Shown piece after piece: positions 43,269-55,500 of a stretch of 64,000 nt of DNA. The notes beneath the pieces are model-generated. The model searched no databases, had not been told where the DNA came from, and saw only the letters and a list, made by a program, of their open reading frames with translations. Source of the DNA: Azolla caroliniana (Eukaryota > Polypodiophyta); assembly GCA_043228905.1 (NCBI GenBank), contig JBHGNT010000012.1, forward strand, positions 8,928,001 through 8,992,000, in the 5' to 3' direction. The number at the start of each line of letters is the position of its first letter. The first letter of the stretch is position 1. Both the position numbers and the translations under genes were made by a program.

Positions 43269-46200
43269 CTTACCGAATAATCTGTAGTTTGCCGAAAGTG
43301 TCGATCCAACCAGTTTTGCAACTGACATGTTGAACCGTTGAAGCACCTTTGTCACGTACTTCTCCTATGACAGCCACAATTGCTTCGTTGGCCGGTTCCG
43401 GATGATATGCATCCCCAACATCTCTCTTGCCGAACCCAAGTCTTTCATTGAGAAGGTCCGGTTGAGAACCTTCTTGAGCATCCGTATTTTGGCTTGGTCC
43501 TGTTCGATGATCAACATGTCGTCCACGTACAGAAGGAGTATCAGGAAGTCGCCTCCTTCGAACTTCTTCACAACACGCAGTGATCGGCCTGCGTCTTGTG
43601 CTACCCTTGATCGGTCACGAGGGAGTCGAACTTCCGGTACCATTGTCGGGGAGCCTGCTTCAGTTCGTACAGGCTCTTCTTCAACCGGCATACCAGGTGC
43701 TCCTTCCCTTTCTCGACGAATCCTTCCGGTTGTTGCATGTAAATCTCCTCTTCGAGATCACCGTGAAGGAATGTTGTCTTCACGTTCAGCTGCTCTACCT
43801 CGAGGTCCCTGCTTGCCGCTATACTCAGGACCGTCCGGATGGAGGTCATCTTTACTACCGGGGCAAATATCTCGTTGAAGTCCACGCCCTTTTTTTGTTG
43901 GAACCCCTTCACCACGATCCTGGCTTTTTTTTGTTTCGGAGTGCCCGCTTTCCTTTCGGCAACTCCACCAATTCGTACGTATGGTTCTCATGCAGGGAAT
44001 CCATCTCATCCTGCATGGCACTTAACCATTTGCGGTTGTGGGTGTCATCCTTCGCTTCTTCAAAGCTTTCTGGCTCCCCCTCATCGGTTAGCAGCACATG
44101 CTCTGCATCCAGAAATCTTCGGGGGGCCCTTCTCTCTCTGAGAGGATATCTCCGTCTCTGGGCTTCGGTAACCGGCTCCTCCATTTGGGGTCTTAGCCGG
44201 TTCCGGTTTCAGCTTCCTCTACTTCTTCTTCTTCCGGTTCGGTATTCTCACCGTAACCGGCTAGTTCCTCGAGTGATAACCGGTCTCTTGCCGGTTGGGT
44301 TTGCTCATCATAGAATCGATCCTTACTGGTCGACTTGGAGTTCATTATCTTCTTCTCCGACTACCAGTCGGCGAGCGTCTTGTCCTCCATGAAGATAATA
44401 TCTCGACTCCGGAATACCTTCTTGTCGACCAAGTCCCACACTCGGTAGCCGAACTCATCGTCATCGTAACCGAGAAATATGCATGGCCGGGTCTTCGGAT
44501 CTAGTTTTCCTCTCCGGTCCTTAGCTACATGCACATACGCAAGACACCCGAATACCTTTATATGCCGGTAGGACACTTCCTTACCGGTCCAGACTCTCTA
44601 TGGCGTGTCTCTGTCCAAGGGTACTGAGGGTGATCTATTTATCACATATGTCACCGTCGACATTGCCTCAGCCCAAAACTTCTTGGGTAGTTTTGCATGC
44701 GCTAGCATACTCCGGACCCTCTCCATTATGGTCTGGTTCATCCTCTCGGCCAGCCCGTTTAGTTCCGGCGTCTTCGGCATTGTAAATTCGAGCCGGATTC
44801 CCGTCCAGCTTCAATACACCTCGAACTACCCCTGGTATTCACCTCCGTTATCTGCTCAAACCGCCTTCAACTTCCGATCCGTTTCTCTTTCCACTCTCGC
44901 GTGGAGCTCTTTGAAGATGGATAACACCTGATCCTTCGTCTTCAACGGTGTGCTCCATAGCTTCCGACTGTGGTCATCTATGAACGTCACAAAGTACTGC
45001 GATCCGGCATGTGACTTTGTGTCCACTTAACATACATCAGTATGCACCAACTCCAGTGGTGCATTACGTCTCATCGGTGGCCTCGATCGGAAGGAGGTTC
45101 GGTTTTGTTTACCGGCCAGACAATCAGTGCACTTCTCCAAGTGCACGTTCTTCACTAGAATGAGGTTGTTGTCTACAAGCCTCTTCATCCCCTTCTCACT
45201 CATGTGACACAGGCTCTTGTGCCACAGCTCACTGACAGTGTCGGATGCCACGTTCACTTCATCCGGACATAACCGGGCATTCATCAAGTACAGTGTGTTG
45301 ACCTTCCGGGACCGAGCCACAATCAGGCTCCCTTTGCTGAACTTCATAACACCGTTCCGGATGCTACCCGTGTAGCCTTCATCATCTAGCCGACCGGCTG
45401 ATATCAGGTTCAGACGAACCTCCGGAACGTGTCGGACATCCTTCAGCAGCAGCTTGCATCTGGTTGGTGTTGTCAACCACACGTCTCCTATGCCGACAAT
45501 TCGGCATGTACCTTCATTCCCCATCCGGACACAACTGTGATCACCGGCTAAGTAGGATGAGAAGCATTTCCGGTCCGGGGTAAGGTGGAACGACGCTCCG
45601 GAGTCAATCACCCAGGTCATCTCGTCGCCGGCAAGGTTTAGCTCACTCTCCTCGGTGATGAGCATCAACTCTTCTTCAATTACCGCGATTGTCGTCGTTC
45701 CCTTCCGGTCCGACCCCCTCCAGTCTTTACCAATCCAGTCTGGTGTCCGCTTGGAATTGGTACCGTCAGTTTCCTTGTCTTTTAGGAAATGCCAACAGTT
45801 CTTCTGGAAGTGTCTCGGCTTGCCGCAATAGAAGCAAGTAGGCCTCCCTCTTGACTTTGACCGTGTCCCCGACTTCTCCCGGTTCAGGGGACTACGGTTC
45901 CTTTGTCTTCCGCGTTCTGATTCGGTAAGGAGTGCTTTGGAATCGGAGCTCGTATCCTTATCTTTCCGATGTGCCTCCTCATTTAGCAAGCTCGACTTCA
46001 CTCTTGCTAGGGATAACCGTTTCCCTTCCGGCCCGACGTTGCCCAAAGTGACAACCAACGTCTCCCAGCTATCTGGGAGGGAACCGAGCAGGAGTAGCGC
46101 TAGTACCTCATCGGCAAGAGGTACTTCCAATGATGTTGCCAAGTGTATCAGCCCCTGGAAGGCATTCATGTGCTCCGCCATGTTGAAGCCATCTTGGTAC

Positions 46201-46529
46201 TGGAGTCTTACTAGCTTCCGGAATACCGAAACCTGGTTAACAACATTTTTGTTCTGAAACATAATGCCGATCTTCTCCTAGAGCTCATGAGCCTTGCTCT
46301 CTTCATTGATGTTGTTGTATAGGCTCATGTCGATGAAACACCTTATGTACGTCGTTGTCTTCATGTGCATCACCTCCCATATCGTGGCGTCGATTTTGTC
46401 CGGTCTCTTGTCCCCAAACTGAACCGGCAACCAAAGATCTTTAACCACGAGCATGTCCCTCATCTTCGACTTCCACACGGAATAGTTGGAGCCGGTGAGC
46501 TTGAACATACCTCCCAACGAATCGTCCAT
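43269..46529 (-). pseudogene. Copia D gag-pol fragment
   Basis: ATG 46529 (MDDSLGGMFKLTGSNYSVW); TAG at about 46278 (AHEL-stop-EKIGIMF); then 411 open codons (46262-45027) with knuckle CFYCGKPRHFQKNC, protease VIDSGASFHLTPD and integrase zinc region. A TAA replaces the codon after HTDVC near 45027. Integrase core and RT follow in pieces (44780-44361, 44184-43365), with MDVKTTFLHGDLEEEIYM-type RT motifs and YVDDMLII at about 43520. Text ends at LSANYRLF. The DSG and YVDD sites are intact, but stops and the missing 3' end exclude function. Confidence 0.87.
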
Positions 46530-46560
46530 TTTCTGTGTCGTTTCGCTCTGATACCACTTT

Positions 46561-47141
46561 TGCAGGAACTACGCGCTCCCAATGAACAACGCTCGGCCAC
46601 AACCAAGCTTAGAATCAAACACAGAAAAAATGGGATTGAAGGCACAACACAATGGAGAGAAGAGTACACAGGAAAGAAAAGAGAATACAGGATGTTAACG
46701 TGGAAAACCCAAACTAGGGAAAAACCACGGCAGCCCATAGACTGCAAACTATCACTATATCACAATGATTACAACAGTGAGCTCATGGAGGCAATGACCT
46801 CGTGCTCACGATCTTCGCCACAGGGGGCGGTTACAACAGAGGCAACGACCTCTTCGTTTCTTTCTCTCTCTCTCTCTCTCTGTACACTGTTGCGCTCTAA
46901 TCTTGCGCCAACAAGAATGACAATAACTCATACTAAGTTTGCCCTAAGTCATATTTATACTAATATGAATTTTTGGCTATTTACGAATATAGCCCTGATG
47001 GACTCTCAGAAACATATTTGCGAATATGTCCCTTCATACAGTGAGCACTCCTCACCGGGCCTACATCATCCGGCGCTTTCCGGGTACTCCTCATCCAGTT
47101 CTCACCGGGTCTTCCCATCTGGAAGGACCTGTTTCCTAACA
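46561..47141 (-). repeat. Copia D 5' LTR
   Basis: 581 bp; on minus it begins TGTTAGGAAACAGG and ends AGTTCCTGCA. The primer site TGGTATCAGAGCG lies three bases inside at about 46545-46557. A (CT)n run stands at about 46860-46880. It is homologous to the Copia E LTRs. Confidence 0.87.
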
Positions 47142-49000
47142 TCTTGATCGTCCTCTTCATCATTTCCAACTTCGTGCTTGTCGTCGTGTGGGTCATCCTC
47201 CTTCGTTTCGTTCGTGTCATCATCCTCATTTAGGATATCCAGTAGAGTACATTCTTCTTCTTCGTTATCTGGAGTGTCATCCGAAGCTGGTTGACTTTCT
47301 TCATATTGTCATTTCTTAGTCCGCAAAGTAGACTCTACCTCTGCGTTTTCATGCTTTGTATCGATTCCTTGGATTGTATCATTTATTCGTACATTTTGGC
47401 CAGACTCTTCCTCAACCGGTTCCAGTTGGATCTTCTCCATTACTACGTCCTCATTTTCCTCTTGTTCACCTTCCTACCAAGTGTTCCCTTTCATAGGCAT
47501 CCCGCTCCAGTTGGAGTGTTATTTGTTGGTCATCGTATTCTCCCAGCAACTTGGTGATCTCATGCTTGTGGTGCTTGGTTAATTCATATAAAGCTCTTAC
47601 TTCATTTTACAGCTCTTCTTGTCGCCCTATCGTAGTGTCATGCTCGAAAATTAATTTCATTTTTGCCACTATGAGTGCGTTTCGCACGTTTTCGTTCTTT
47701 TCGGTGAGTTGTTGGTAGCATTGAGTCATGTCCTCTTTGTCAGCTTCGAATGTAGTGATGTGCATCTTATTTATCTCTGCATATGTGTTAAGAGCTTCTT
47801 GGAGGTCATCAATCATTCTGTTTTTCCTATTAAAATGTATTTTGAGAAGTGTGAGCCGACCGTTGAGCTGATCCATTTCCTCATGTCGAGCTCAAAGGAT
47901 GCTCTATAGTTCCTTCTTGAACTCTTCCATCTGATGATGGGCCCTCTGAAGTCAATCTCTCATGCATTGTACTTCGATCTCCACCTCTTGTCTTCATTTA
48001 TTGGCGTGTTTGGCGATCTCCTCCTTCGCTCGTAGTTAATCTTTGTTAGGTCCATGTGGGATTGCCGTTCCACATGAGCTCTTCATTTTTTGAGATTCAA
48101 AATCATGCGTACCTGTTTATTGGTGATCTTGTTGATGTTGATTTGTTTCTTTTCGGCTAGTTTCTTTTCTTAGATGTTCATGTTGTGGCGTTCTTTAGCC
48201 TTGTCCGCAACTGCTATGTGCATGGCAATGCTTTATTCATAGTTGTGGATGGTCATGTTGAAGTCTTCCTCGGTCTGAGTGTCTATTGTCGTATGGTCGT
48301 GAAGGTTGGTTGGGTCAGTTTGAGTAGCAATCTTGACCAGTTCGACGCAATTTGTTTGGGTTGATGCTTCTTGTGCCTTGGAAGTGAGAGGAGGCAAAGT
48401 GAGCGTTGAGGTCTGACCCATTCCTCGGAGTTGTTGCTTGAGTTCGGTCTTTTGGATCTCAGAGGCCTTCCACAAGTCGGTGGCGGTCTTTGCTTGTTGT
48501 CACGCTAATGTACATTTCGCAGCCATGGCGTTTACCACGTGCATTGTCCTCTCCCATTTCCAATATGTTTCCACAAGTGCCGTGTTAAGCTCTGGAAGCT
48601 AAATGCAAGTGTGTCGTTTCTTCGTGGCTCTTTTGAATCCTACCTTCCATAATTTCGGCTCATCGTCCAAAGCGGGCTCATTATTGAATGCCCTTTCAAT
48701 CAATTATTGCTCGACGTGTTCTTGGGCCATGCGAGCGGTGGCAACAACTTGGAGACTAGCTAGGAAGTCGATGAGTTCGTATGTTGTGCCATGTTGCAAA
48801 ATGGCACCAAGCTCGTATGCTTCCCTGGGAAGATCCTTGAAGGTTAGCACTTCATTTTCCAAAAATCACGATAGTTGGCCTTGTTTGATTGGTCTGTTCA
48901 GAGCCAACGTGGTGTTCAGAACTATCATGACTGATTTGTCTGGGACGACGATCACATGTTTATCGCTAGACGTGCTTTCCGTTGTTTGATCATCGCTGGG
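47142..49000 (-). pseudogene. Gypsy C extra ORF 2: coiled-coil protein with TQT motifs
   Basis: Broken blocks on minus give a heptad-rich, charged protein. One block (48475-48233) contains EASTQTNC, IATQTDPT and IDTQTEED within about 40 residues; another (47876-47607) reads LTEKNENVRNALIVAKMKL. A Pro/Ser/Thr-rich part (49206-49021) precedes. It corresponds in position and character to the Gypsy A coiled-coil ORF. TQT is the core of the motif bound by the LC8 dynein light chain; binding is only a suggestion. Confidence 0.5.
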
Positions 49001-49199
49001 ACAGTTGATTTGTCGGCATTTCATGACCGGCTCTTTGGAGCAGTCCGTTCCTCACGACTTCTTTTCAATTGAGGTCTTGTGGATCGGAAAGTCTTTAGAG
49101 TGGGTTTCTGACTTTCTGTTTGGTTGGCAGGTCGTGGGCTAGGGGTAGAGCTAGGCGAAGTCAGTTTAGGTGTGGGTGTGAGGGGCGTATCGCGGCCGT

Positions 49200-49881
49200 G
49201 GATCATAATGTTATCTGTGTCCTTTGTAGTTTTCTCCGCCTGTGTTGAAGTGGAGGTTGGGTTTGGTGTGTTGTCCTACCATTCCTCGTATGACAATTGC
49301 AAGGCATGTTGTCATTTGGCCTGAGTGGGGGAAGTGGAAAGCGCCAAAGTTTGGCATGGCGTCGGCGTTTGGGGAGGATAGAGCATAGCGATGTACTGTG
49401 CCAGTATCGGTAAGAACCTTTTTCCTGATTGGAAGGTGGCGATGGCGACTCAGACTCCTTCTCTGATGATGATCCCCCAATCAATGGCTCTGCGTCGATA
49501 GGCCGTAATGATTAGGGCCGCCTTTTTCTTAGAAATACTGTAGGGGTTGGCGTTGACACAGGCTAACTCCCGGAGGATGTGGGCCAGGTTCCCAAAAAAA
49601 TCGTTGGGTCCTCCATGGGTGGGGTGGGCTTTAGTCGATACCAAATATTCACCAAAATGTTGCTTGAACATGTGTTAGGGTGGTGCATCGATGTCGTGCT
49701 CGCCCCCTCGCTATAAACCAAGTGTCGAGCGAATCATGTTGTTCGTAATGGTGTTTGGGTGTAGTTTCTTTGCTATGGCCTATGCTTCAGGGTGAGGAGC
49801 CGTGTCGAGAACATTGAGATAACCTCCCAGGTCGTGCCTGGTGAGCCAAGTGCAGAGCTCCTATCATACGTCGATCGGCAT
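49200..49881 (-). pseudogene. Gypsy C extra ORF 1, homologous to Gypsy A 22016-22585
   Basis: ATG at 49881 (MPID), then stops, with the conserved block LCTWLTRHDLGGYLNVLD, then FKQHFGEYLVSTKAHPT and AALIITAYRRRAIDWGIII (about 49540-49450), ending at TGA near 49448. Gypsy A has KVAKKWLRQHGLEGFLTIME and AGLIIATYEGVKVDWAVLI in the same order. Conservation of two blocks between clearly diverged elements supports a real gene; the function is unknown. Confidence 0.55.
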
Positions 49882-49942
49882 GTTGGATTCGGAAGAGTAA
49901 GAGAGTGCACCGGATGGAAATGGAGAGGGAGAAAGAGCTTGG

Positions 49943-50569
49943 TGTTAGGAAACAGGTCCCTCCGGATGGGAAGTGAGAAGACCCGGTGAGAACCGGATGA
50001 GGAGTACCCGGTGAGAACCGGATGAGGAGTACCCGGAAACGGAAGACCCGGTGAGAACTGGATGAGGAGTACCCAGAAAGCGCCGGATGATGCAGGCCCG
50101 GTGAGGAGTGCTCACCGGATGAAGGAACATATTCGTAAATATGTTTCTGAGAGTCCATCGGGGCTATATTTGTAAATAGCCAAAAATTCCTTTTAGTATA
50201 AATATGACTTAGGGAAAACTTAGTGAATAATGTTGTTGTCATTCTTGTTGGCGCAAGATTAGAGCGCAACAGTGTACAGAGAGAGAGAGAGAGAGGAAGA
50301 GGTTGTTGCCTCTGTTGTAACCACCGCCTGTGGCGAAGATAACAAGCTCGAGGTCGTTGCCTCAGTGCTTTACCATTGTACATTGTGATATAGTGATAGT
50401 TTGCAGTCTGTGGGCTGCCGTGGTTTTTTCCCTAGTTTGGGTTTTCCACGTTAACATCCTGTGTACTCTTCTCTCCATTGTGTCATGCATTCATTCCCGT
50501 TTTTCTGTGTTTTGATTCTAAGCTTGGTTGTGGCCAAGCGTTGTTCATCGGGAGCGCATAGTTCTTGTA
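49943..50569 (+). repeat. Copia E 5' LTR
   Basis: 627 bp from TGTTAGGAAACAGG to AGTTCTTGTA. It contains several GAACCGGATGAGGAGTACCCGG-type short repeats, of which the number differs between LTRs of this family. The primer site follows as TGGTATTAGAGCG at 50575-50587 (one base changed from the initiator tRNA-Met site). Confidence 0.87.
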
Positions 50570-50601
50570 CAAAGTGGTATTAGAGCGAAAGGACACAGAA
50601 A

Positions 50602-51973
50602 ATGGATGAATCGTTGGGAGGCATGTTCAAGCTCACCGCTCCAACTATTCTGTGTGGAGGTTGAAGATGAGGGACATGCTTGTGGTTAAAGATCTTTGGT
50701 TGCCGGTTCAGTTCGGGGACAAGAGACCGGACAAAATCGGCGCCACGATATGCGAGATGATGCACATGAAGACAACGGCGTACATACGGTACTTCATCGA
50801 CATGAGCCTATACAACAACTTCAATGAAGAGAACAAGGCTCATGAGCTCTAGGAGAAGATCGGCATTATGTTTCAGAACAAAAATGCTATTAACCAGGTT
50901 TCGGTATTCCGGAAGATAGTAAGACTCCGGTACCAAGATGGCTTCAGCATGGCGGAGCACATGAATGCCTTCCAGGGGCTGATATACCAAGCAACATCAT
51001 TGGAAGTACCTCTCACCGATAAGGTACTAGCGCTACTCCTGCTCGGTTCCCTCCCGGATAGCTGGGAGACGTTGGTTGTCACTTTGGGCAACGCCAGGCC
51101 AAAAGGGAAACGGTTATCCCTAGCAAGAGTGAAGTCGAGCTTGCTAGATGAGGAGGCGCGTCGGAAAGATAAGGATACAAGCTCCGACACCAAAGCGCTC
51201 CTTACCGAATCGGAACGCGGAAGACAAAGGAACCGTAGTCCCCAAAACCGGGAAAAGTCGGGGACATGGTCAAAGTCAAGGGGGAGGCCTACTTACTTCT
51301 ATTGCGGCAAGCCGGGACACTTCCAGAAGAACTGTCGGCATTTCCGAAAAGACAAGGAAACCGAAGGTACTGATTCGAAGTGGACACCGGACCGGAACGG
51401 TAAAGACCGGAGGGGGCCGGACCGGAAGGGAATGACGGCAATCGCGGCAAGTGAAGAAGAGTTGATGCTCATCACCGAGGAGAGTGAGCTAAACCTTGCC
51501 GGCGACGAGATGACTTGGGTGATCGACTCCGAAGCGTCATTCCACCTTACCCTGAACCAGAAATGCTTCTTATCCTACTCAGTCGGTGATCACGATTGTG
51601 TCCGGATGGGGAATGAAGGTACATGCCGAATTGTCGGCATAGGAGACATGTGGTTGACAACGCCAACCGGATGCAAGTTGCTGCTGAAGGATGTCCGACA
51701 CGTTCCGGAGGTTTGTCTAAACCTGATATCAGCCGGTCGGCTAGATGATAAAGGCTACACGGATAGCATCCAGAACGGTGTTATGAAGTTCAGCAAAGGG
51801 AGCCTGATTGTGGCTCAGGCCCGGAAGGTCAACACACTGTACCTGATGAATGCCCGGTTATGTCCGGATGAAGTGAACGTGGCATCCGACATTGCCGGTG
51901 AGCTGTGGCACAAGAGGCTGTGTCACATGAGCGAGAAGGGGATAAAGAGGCTTGTAGACGACAACCTCATTTC
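50602..51973 (+). pseudogene. Copia E gag, protease and integrase start
   Basis: ATG 50602 (MDESLGGMFKLT) is followed by a one-base deletion near 50637; TAG at 50850 (AHEL-stop-EKIGIMF). The frame 50868-51973 is open: gag, knuckle CFYCG-type (YFYCGKPGHFQKNC, about 51296-51337), protease region WVIDSEASFHLT at about 51520, and integrase zinc region LWHKRLCHMSEKGIKRL. In the protease the catalytic DSG reads DSE (GGA/GGC to GAA type change), which should abolish activity. The text is cut at 51973 by Copia F. Confidence 0.9.
51969..51973 (+). other. Target site duplication ATTTC of Copia F (left)
   Basis: ATTTC directly precedes the left LTR of Copia F and is repeated at 57311-57315 directly after the right LTR. 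The host integrase reading continues across it. Confidence 0.95.
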
Positions 51974-52583
51974 TGTTGGGAATCAACGCTTCGATTCACC
52001 TTCACCACTCGGCCACAACCGAGTAAGCGCGAATCAATGCAACAGAAAATAGGAACCACAGAGAGAAACACACGAATGCACAGGGATTTAACGTGGAAAG
52101 CCCTATACGGGAAAAACCACGGGAGTACAAGACTCCAAACCAACACTATACAAGGAGAAGTATACAATGGCGAGCTGCAAGGCGACGACCTTGAGCTCGC
52201 ATTCCTCGCCACAGGCGGCGGTATTACACAGAGGCTTCGACCTCCTCGTCTCTCACGCTCTATCTCTCTCTCTCTCTCACGGCTGCTCACTCTTCACTCC
52301 TCTTGAGTGGAAAAACAAAAAAATGATCAACAACAACAAAACAGTTTGCCCTAAGTCATATTTATACTTATATGACTTTGGGCTATTTACAACTATGGCC
52401 TCAGGGGCCCATAGCGAACATATTCACGGATATGTCCCTGCATCCGGATCACTCTCCGGGTACATTCGTCATCCGGCACCGAAGCCGGGGTCTTCGTCAT
52501 CCGGATCCGAAACCGAAACCGGGCTCGTCGGCATTCATCTCCGACATCCGACCATCCCATCCGAAGGGACCGTAATCCCAACA
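51974..52583 (-). repeat. Copia F 3' LTR
   Basis: On minus it begins TGTTGGGATTACGG and ends GATTCCCAACA. The polypurine tract AAGGGGGAGTT lies at 52584-52596, directly upstream on minus, overlapping the gag-pol stop region. A (CT)n run stands at about 52262-52282 on plus. Confidence 0.95.
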
Positions 52584-52593
52584 AACTCCCCCT

Positions 52594-55500
52594 TCACTTC
52601 GGCATGGGATGTCTCTCCAATCCGATCCTCTTCCGGCATGCTTCCAGCTTGTCGGGTGTGAGGACCTTGGTCATCATATCCGACCCGTTCTCGTCCGTGT
52701 GGATCTTTGTCAGCACGAACTCCTTGTCTTCTATCCTTTCCCGGATCCAGTGATATCTTCGCTGGATGTGCTTCGTCCGGGAGTGATAGGCCGCGTTCTT
52801 CGCAAGGTGGATTGCACTCTGACTGTCGCAGTAGAGTCGGTACTCCTCCTGTCGGATACCGAGCTCTCTAATGAAGTCCTTCATCCATATTATTTCCTTG
52901 CCGGCTTCAACAGCCGCCATGTACTCCGCCTCTGTGGTTGACAACGCAACCGTCTTCTGCAGCCTCGACTGCCATGAAACAGCCCCCCCTGCATACATCA
53001 TCACATACCCTGATGTGGACCGGCTGGTATCTGCATCAGCCGACATATCCGAATCGGTGAAGCCGTCGAGTTCGGGCTTCCCGGAGCCGAATCGGAGGCA
53101 CACGTTTGCCGTGCCCTTCAGGTATCGGAGTATCCACTTGACCGCGTTCCAGTGCTCTTTGCCGGGATTGCTCATGTACCGACTTACCGCTCCGACTGCA
53201 TATCCGATGTCCGGTCGGGTACACACCATTGCGTACATCAAGCTCCCGACGGCAGAGGCATATGGTACTTTCATCATGTCCTCCTTCTCAGCATTTGTCT
53301 TGGGGCTTTGCTTGCTGGACAACTTGCAGTTTGCCGGGAGGGTCGATCCGACCGGTCTTGCTTCCGACATGTTGAACCGGTGAAGCACCTTTGTCACGTA
53401 CTTCTCCTGTGACAGCCACAACTGCTTCTTGCTCCGGTCCCGGATGATGTGCATCCCTAGTATTTGTCTCGCCGGACCCAAGTCCTTCATTGAGAAGGTT
53501 CGGTGAAGAGCCCTCTTCAGCATCCGTATCTTGACCTGGTCCCGTCCGACGATCAACATGTCGTCCACGTACAGGAGGAGTATTAGAAAGTCTCCTCCTT
53601 CGAACTTCTTCACAAACACGCAGTGGTCGGACTGCGTTTTGAGGTACCCTTCGTCGGTCATAAAGGAGTCGAACTTCCGGTACCATTGTCGGGGAGCCTG
53701 CTTCAGTCCGTAAAGGCTCTTCTTCAACCGGCATACCAGGTGCTCCTTCCCTTTCTTCTCGAATCCTTCCGGTTGCTGCATGTAGATCTCTTCATCGAGG
53801 TCACCGTGAAGGAATGCCATCTTCACGTCCATCTGTTCTACCTCGAGGTCCATGCTTGCCGCTATGCTCAGCACCGTCCGGATGGAGGTCATCTTCACTA
53901 CCGGGGCAAATATCTCGTCGAAGTCGACGCCCTTCTTCTGCTGAAACGCCTTCACCACGATCCTGGCTTTGTATCTCGGGGGGTTTCCGGCATCTCCCGG
54001 CTTCAGCTTGAACACCCACTTGTTTCGAAGTGCCCGCTTTCCTTTCGGCAACTCCACAAGTTCATATGTGTGGTTCTCATGCAGGGAATCCATCTCGTCC
54101 TGCATGGCACTCAACCACCTGCGGCTCTGGGTGTCGTGCTTTGCTTCTTCAAAGCTCTCCGGCTCCCCCTCGTCGGTTAGCAGCACGTGCTCTGGATCCG
54201 GAAATCTCCGGGGGGCCCTCCTCTCTCTTAGAGGATATCTCCGTTCGGGAGCTTCGGTAACCAGTTCTTCCGATTCTTCTTCATCATCCGAATCCATTTC
54301 GGGATCGGGGCCGGTTCCGGTATCATTTTCATCTTCTTCGGCCGGTTCTGTTTCTTCACCGTCTTCGGCCGGATCCTCGAGTGCTAACCGGTCCCTTGCC
54401 GGTCGGGACTGCTCCTCGTAGAGTTGATCCTCACCGGTCGACTTGGAGCTCTTCATCTTCTTCTCCGACTCCCAGTCGGCGAGTGTCTTGTTCTCCATGA
54501 AGATGATATCACGACTCCGGAATATCTTCTTGTCGACCGGGTCCCATACTCGGTAGCCGAACTCGTCATCGCCGTAACCGAGGAATATGCATGGCCGGGT
54601 CTTTGGATCTAGCTTTCCTCTCCGGTCCTTTGCCACATGCACGTATGCGAGACACCCGAACACCTTCAGATGCCGGTAGGATACTTCCCTACCGGTCCAC
54701 ACTCTCTGCGGCGTGTCTCCGTCCAAAGGTACTGAGGGTGATCGGTTTATCACATATGTCGCCGTCGACATTGCCTCAGCCCAAAACCCCTTGGGTAATT
54801 TCGCATGCGCCAGCATACTCCGGACCCTCTCCATTATGGTCTGGTTCATCCTCTCGGCCAGCCCGTTCAGTTCCGGCGTCTTCGGCACAGTAAACTCGAG
54901 CCGGATTCCCTTCGAGCGACAGTACTCCTGGAACTGTCCCCGGTATTCCCCTCCGTTATCCGCTCGTATCGCTTTCAGCTTCTTGCCGGATTCTCTTTCC
55001 ACTCTCGCGTGGAGTTCTTTGAAGACGGACAACACTTGGTCCTTTGTCTTCATCGGTGCCGTCCACAGTCTTCGGCTGTGATCATCTATGAATGTTACGA
55101 AGTACTGGGCTCCGCCATGTGACTTCGTTTCTACCTGACACACGTCGGTGTGCACCAACTCCAATGGTGCGCTACGTCTCGTCGGTGGCCTTGAGTGGAA
55201 GGAGGTTCGGTTCTGCTTACCGGCCAGGCAATCGGTGCACTTCTCCAGGTGCACATGCTTCACTGGAATAAGGTTGTCTTCTGCAAGCCTCTTCATCCCC
55301 TTCTCACTCATGTGGCACAGTCTTTTGTGCCACAGCTCACCGGCAGTGTCGGCTGCCACATTCAGCTCTTCCGGACATAACCGGGCATTCATCAGGTACA
55401 GAGTGTTGTCTTTCCGGGCCCGAGCCACTATCAGGCTCCCCTTGCTGAACTTCATTACGCCGTTCCGGATGCTACCTATGTAGCCTTCATCGTCTAGCCT

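Larger units (their letters stand above)
43269..47141 (-). mobile_element. Copia D: 5'-truncation-type fragment of a Copia element, minus strand
   Basis: Contains a 5' LTR (46561-47141), primer site, gag, protease, integrase and RT up to the segment after YVDD, where it stops against the Copia C remnant. RNase H and the 3' LTR are missing. Gag and LTR resemble Copia E most closely, including a shared stop codon at the same residue. The element faces Copia C head to head. Confidence 0.87.
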
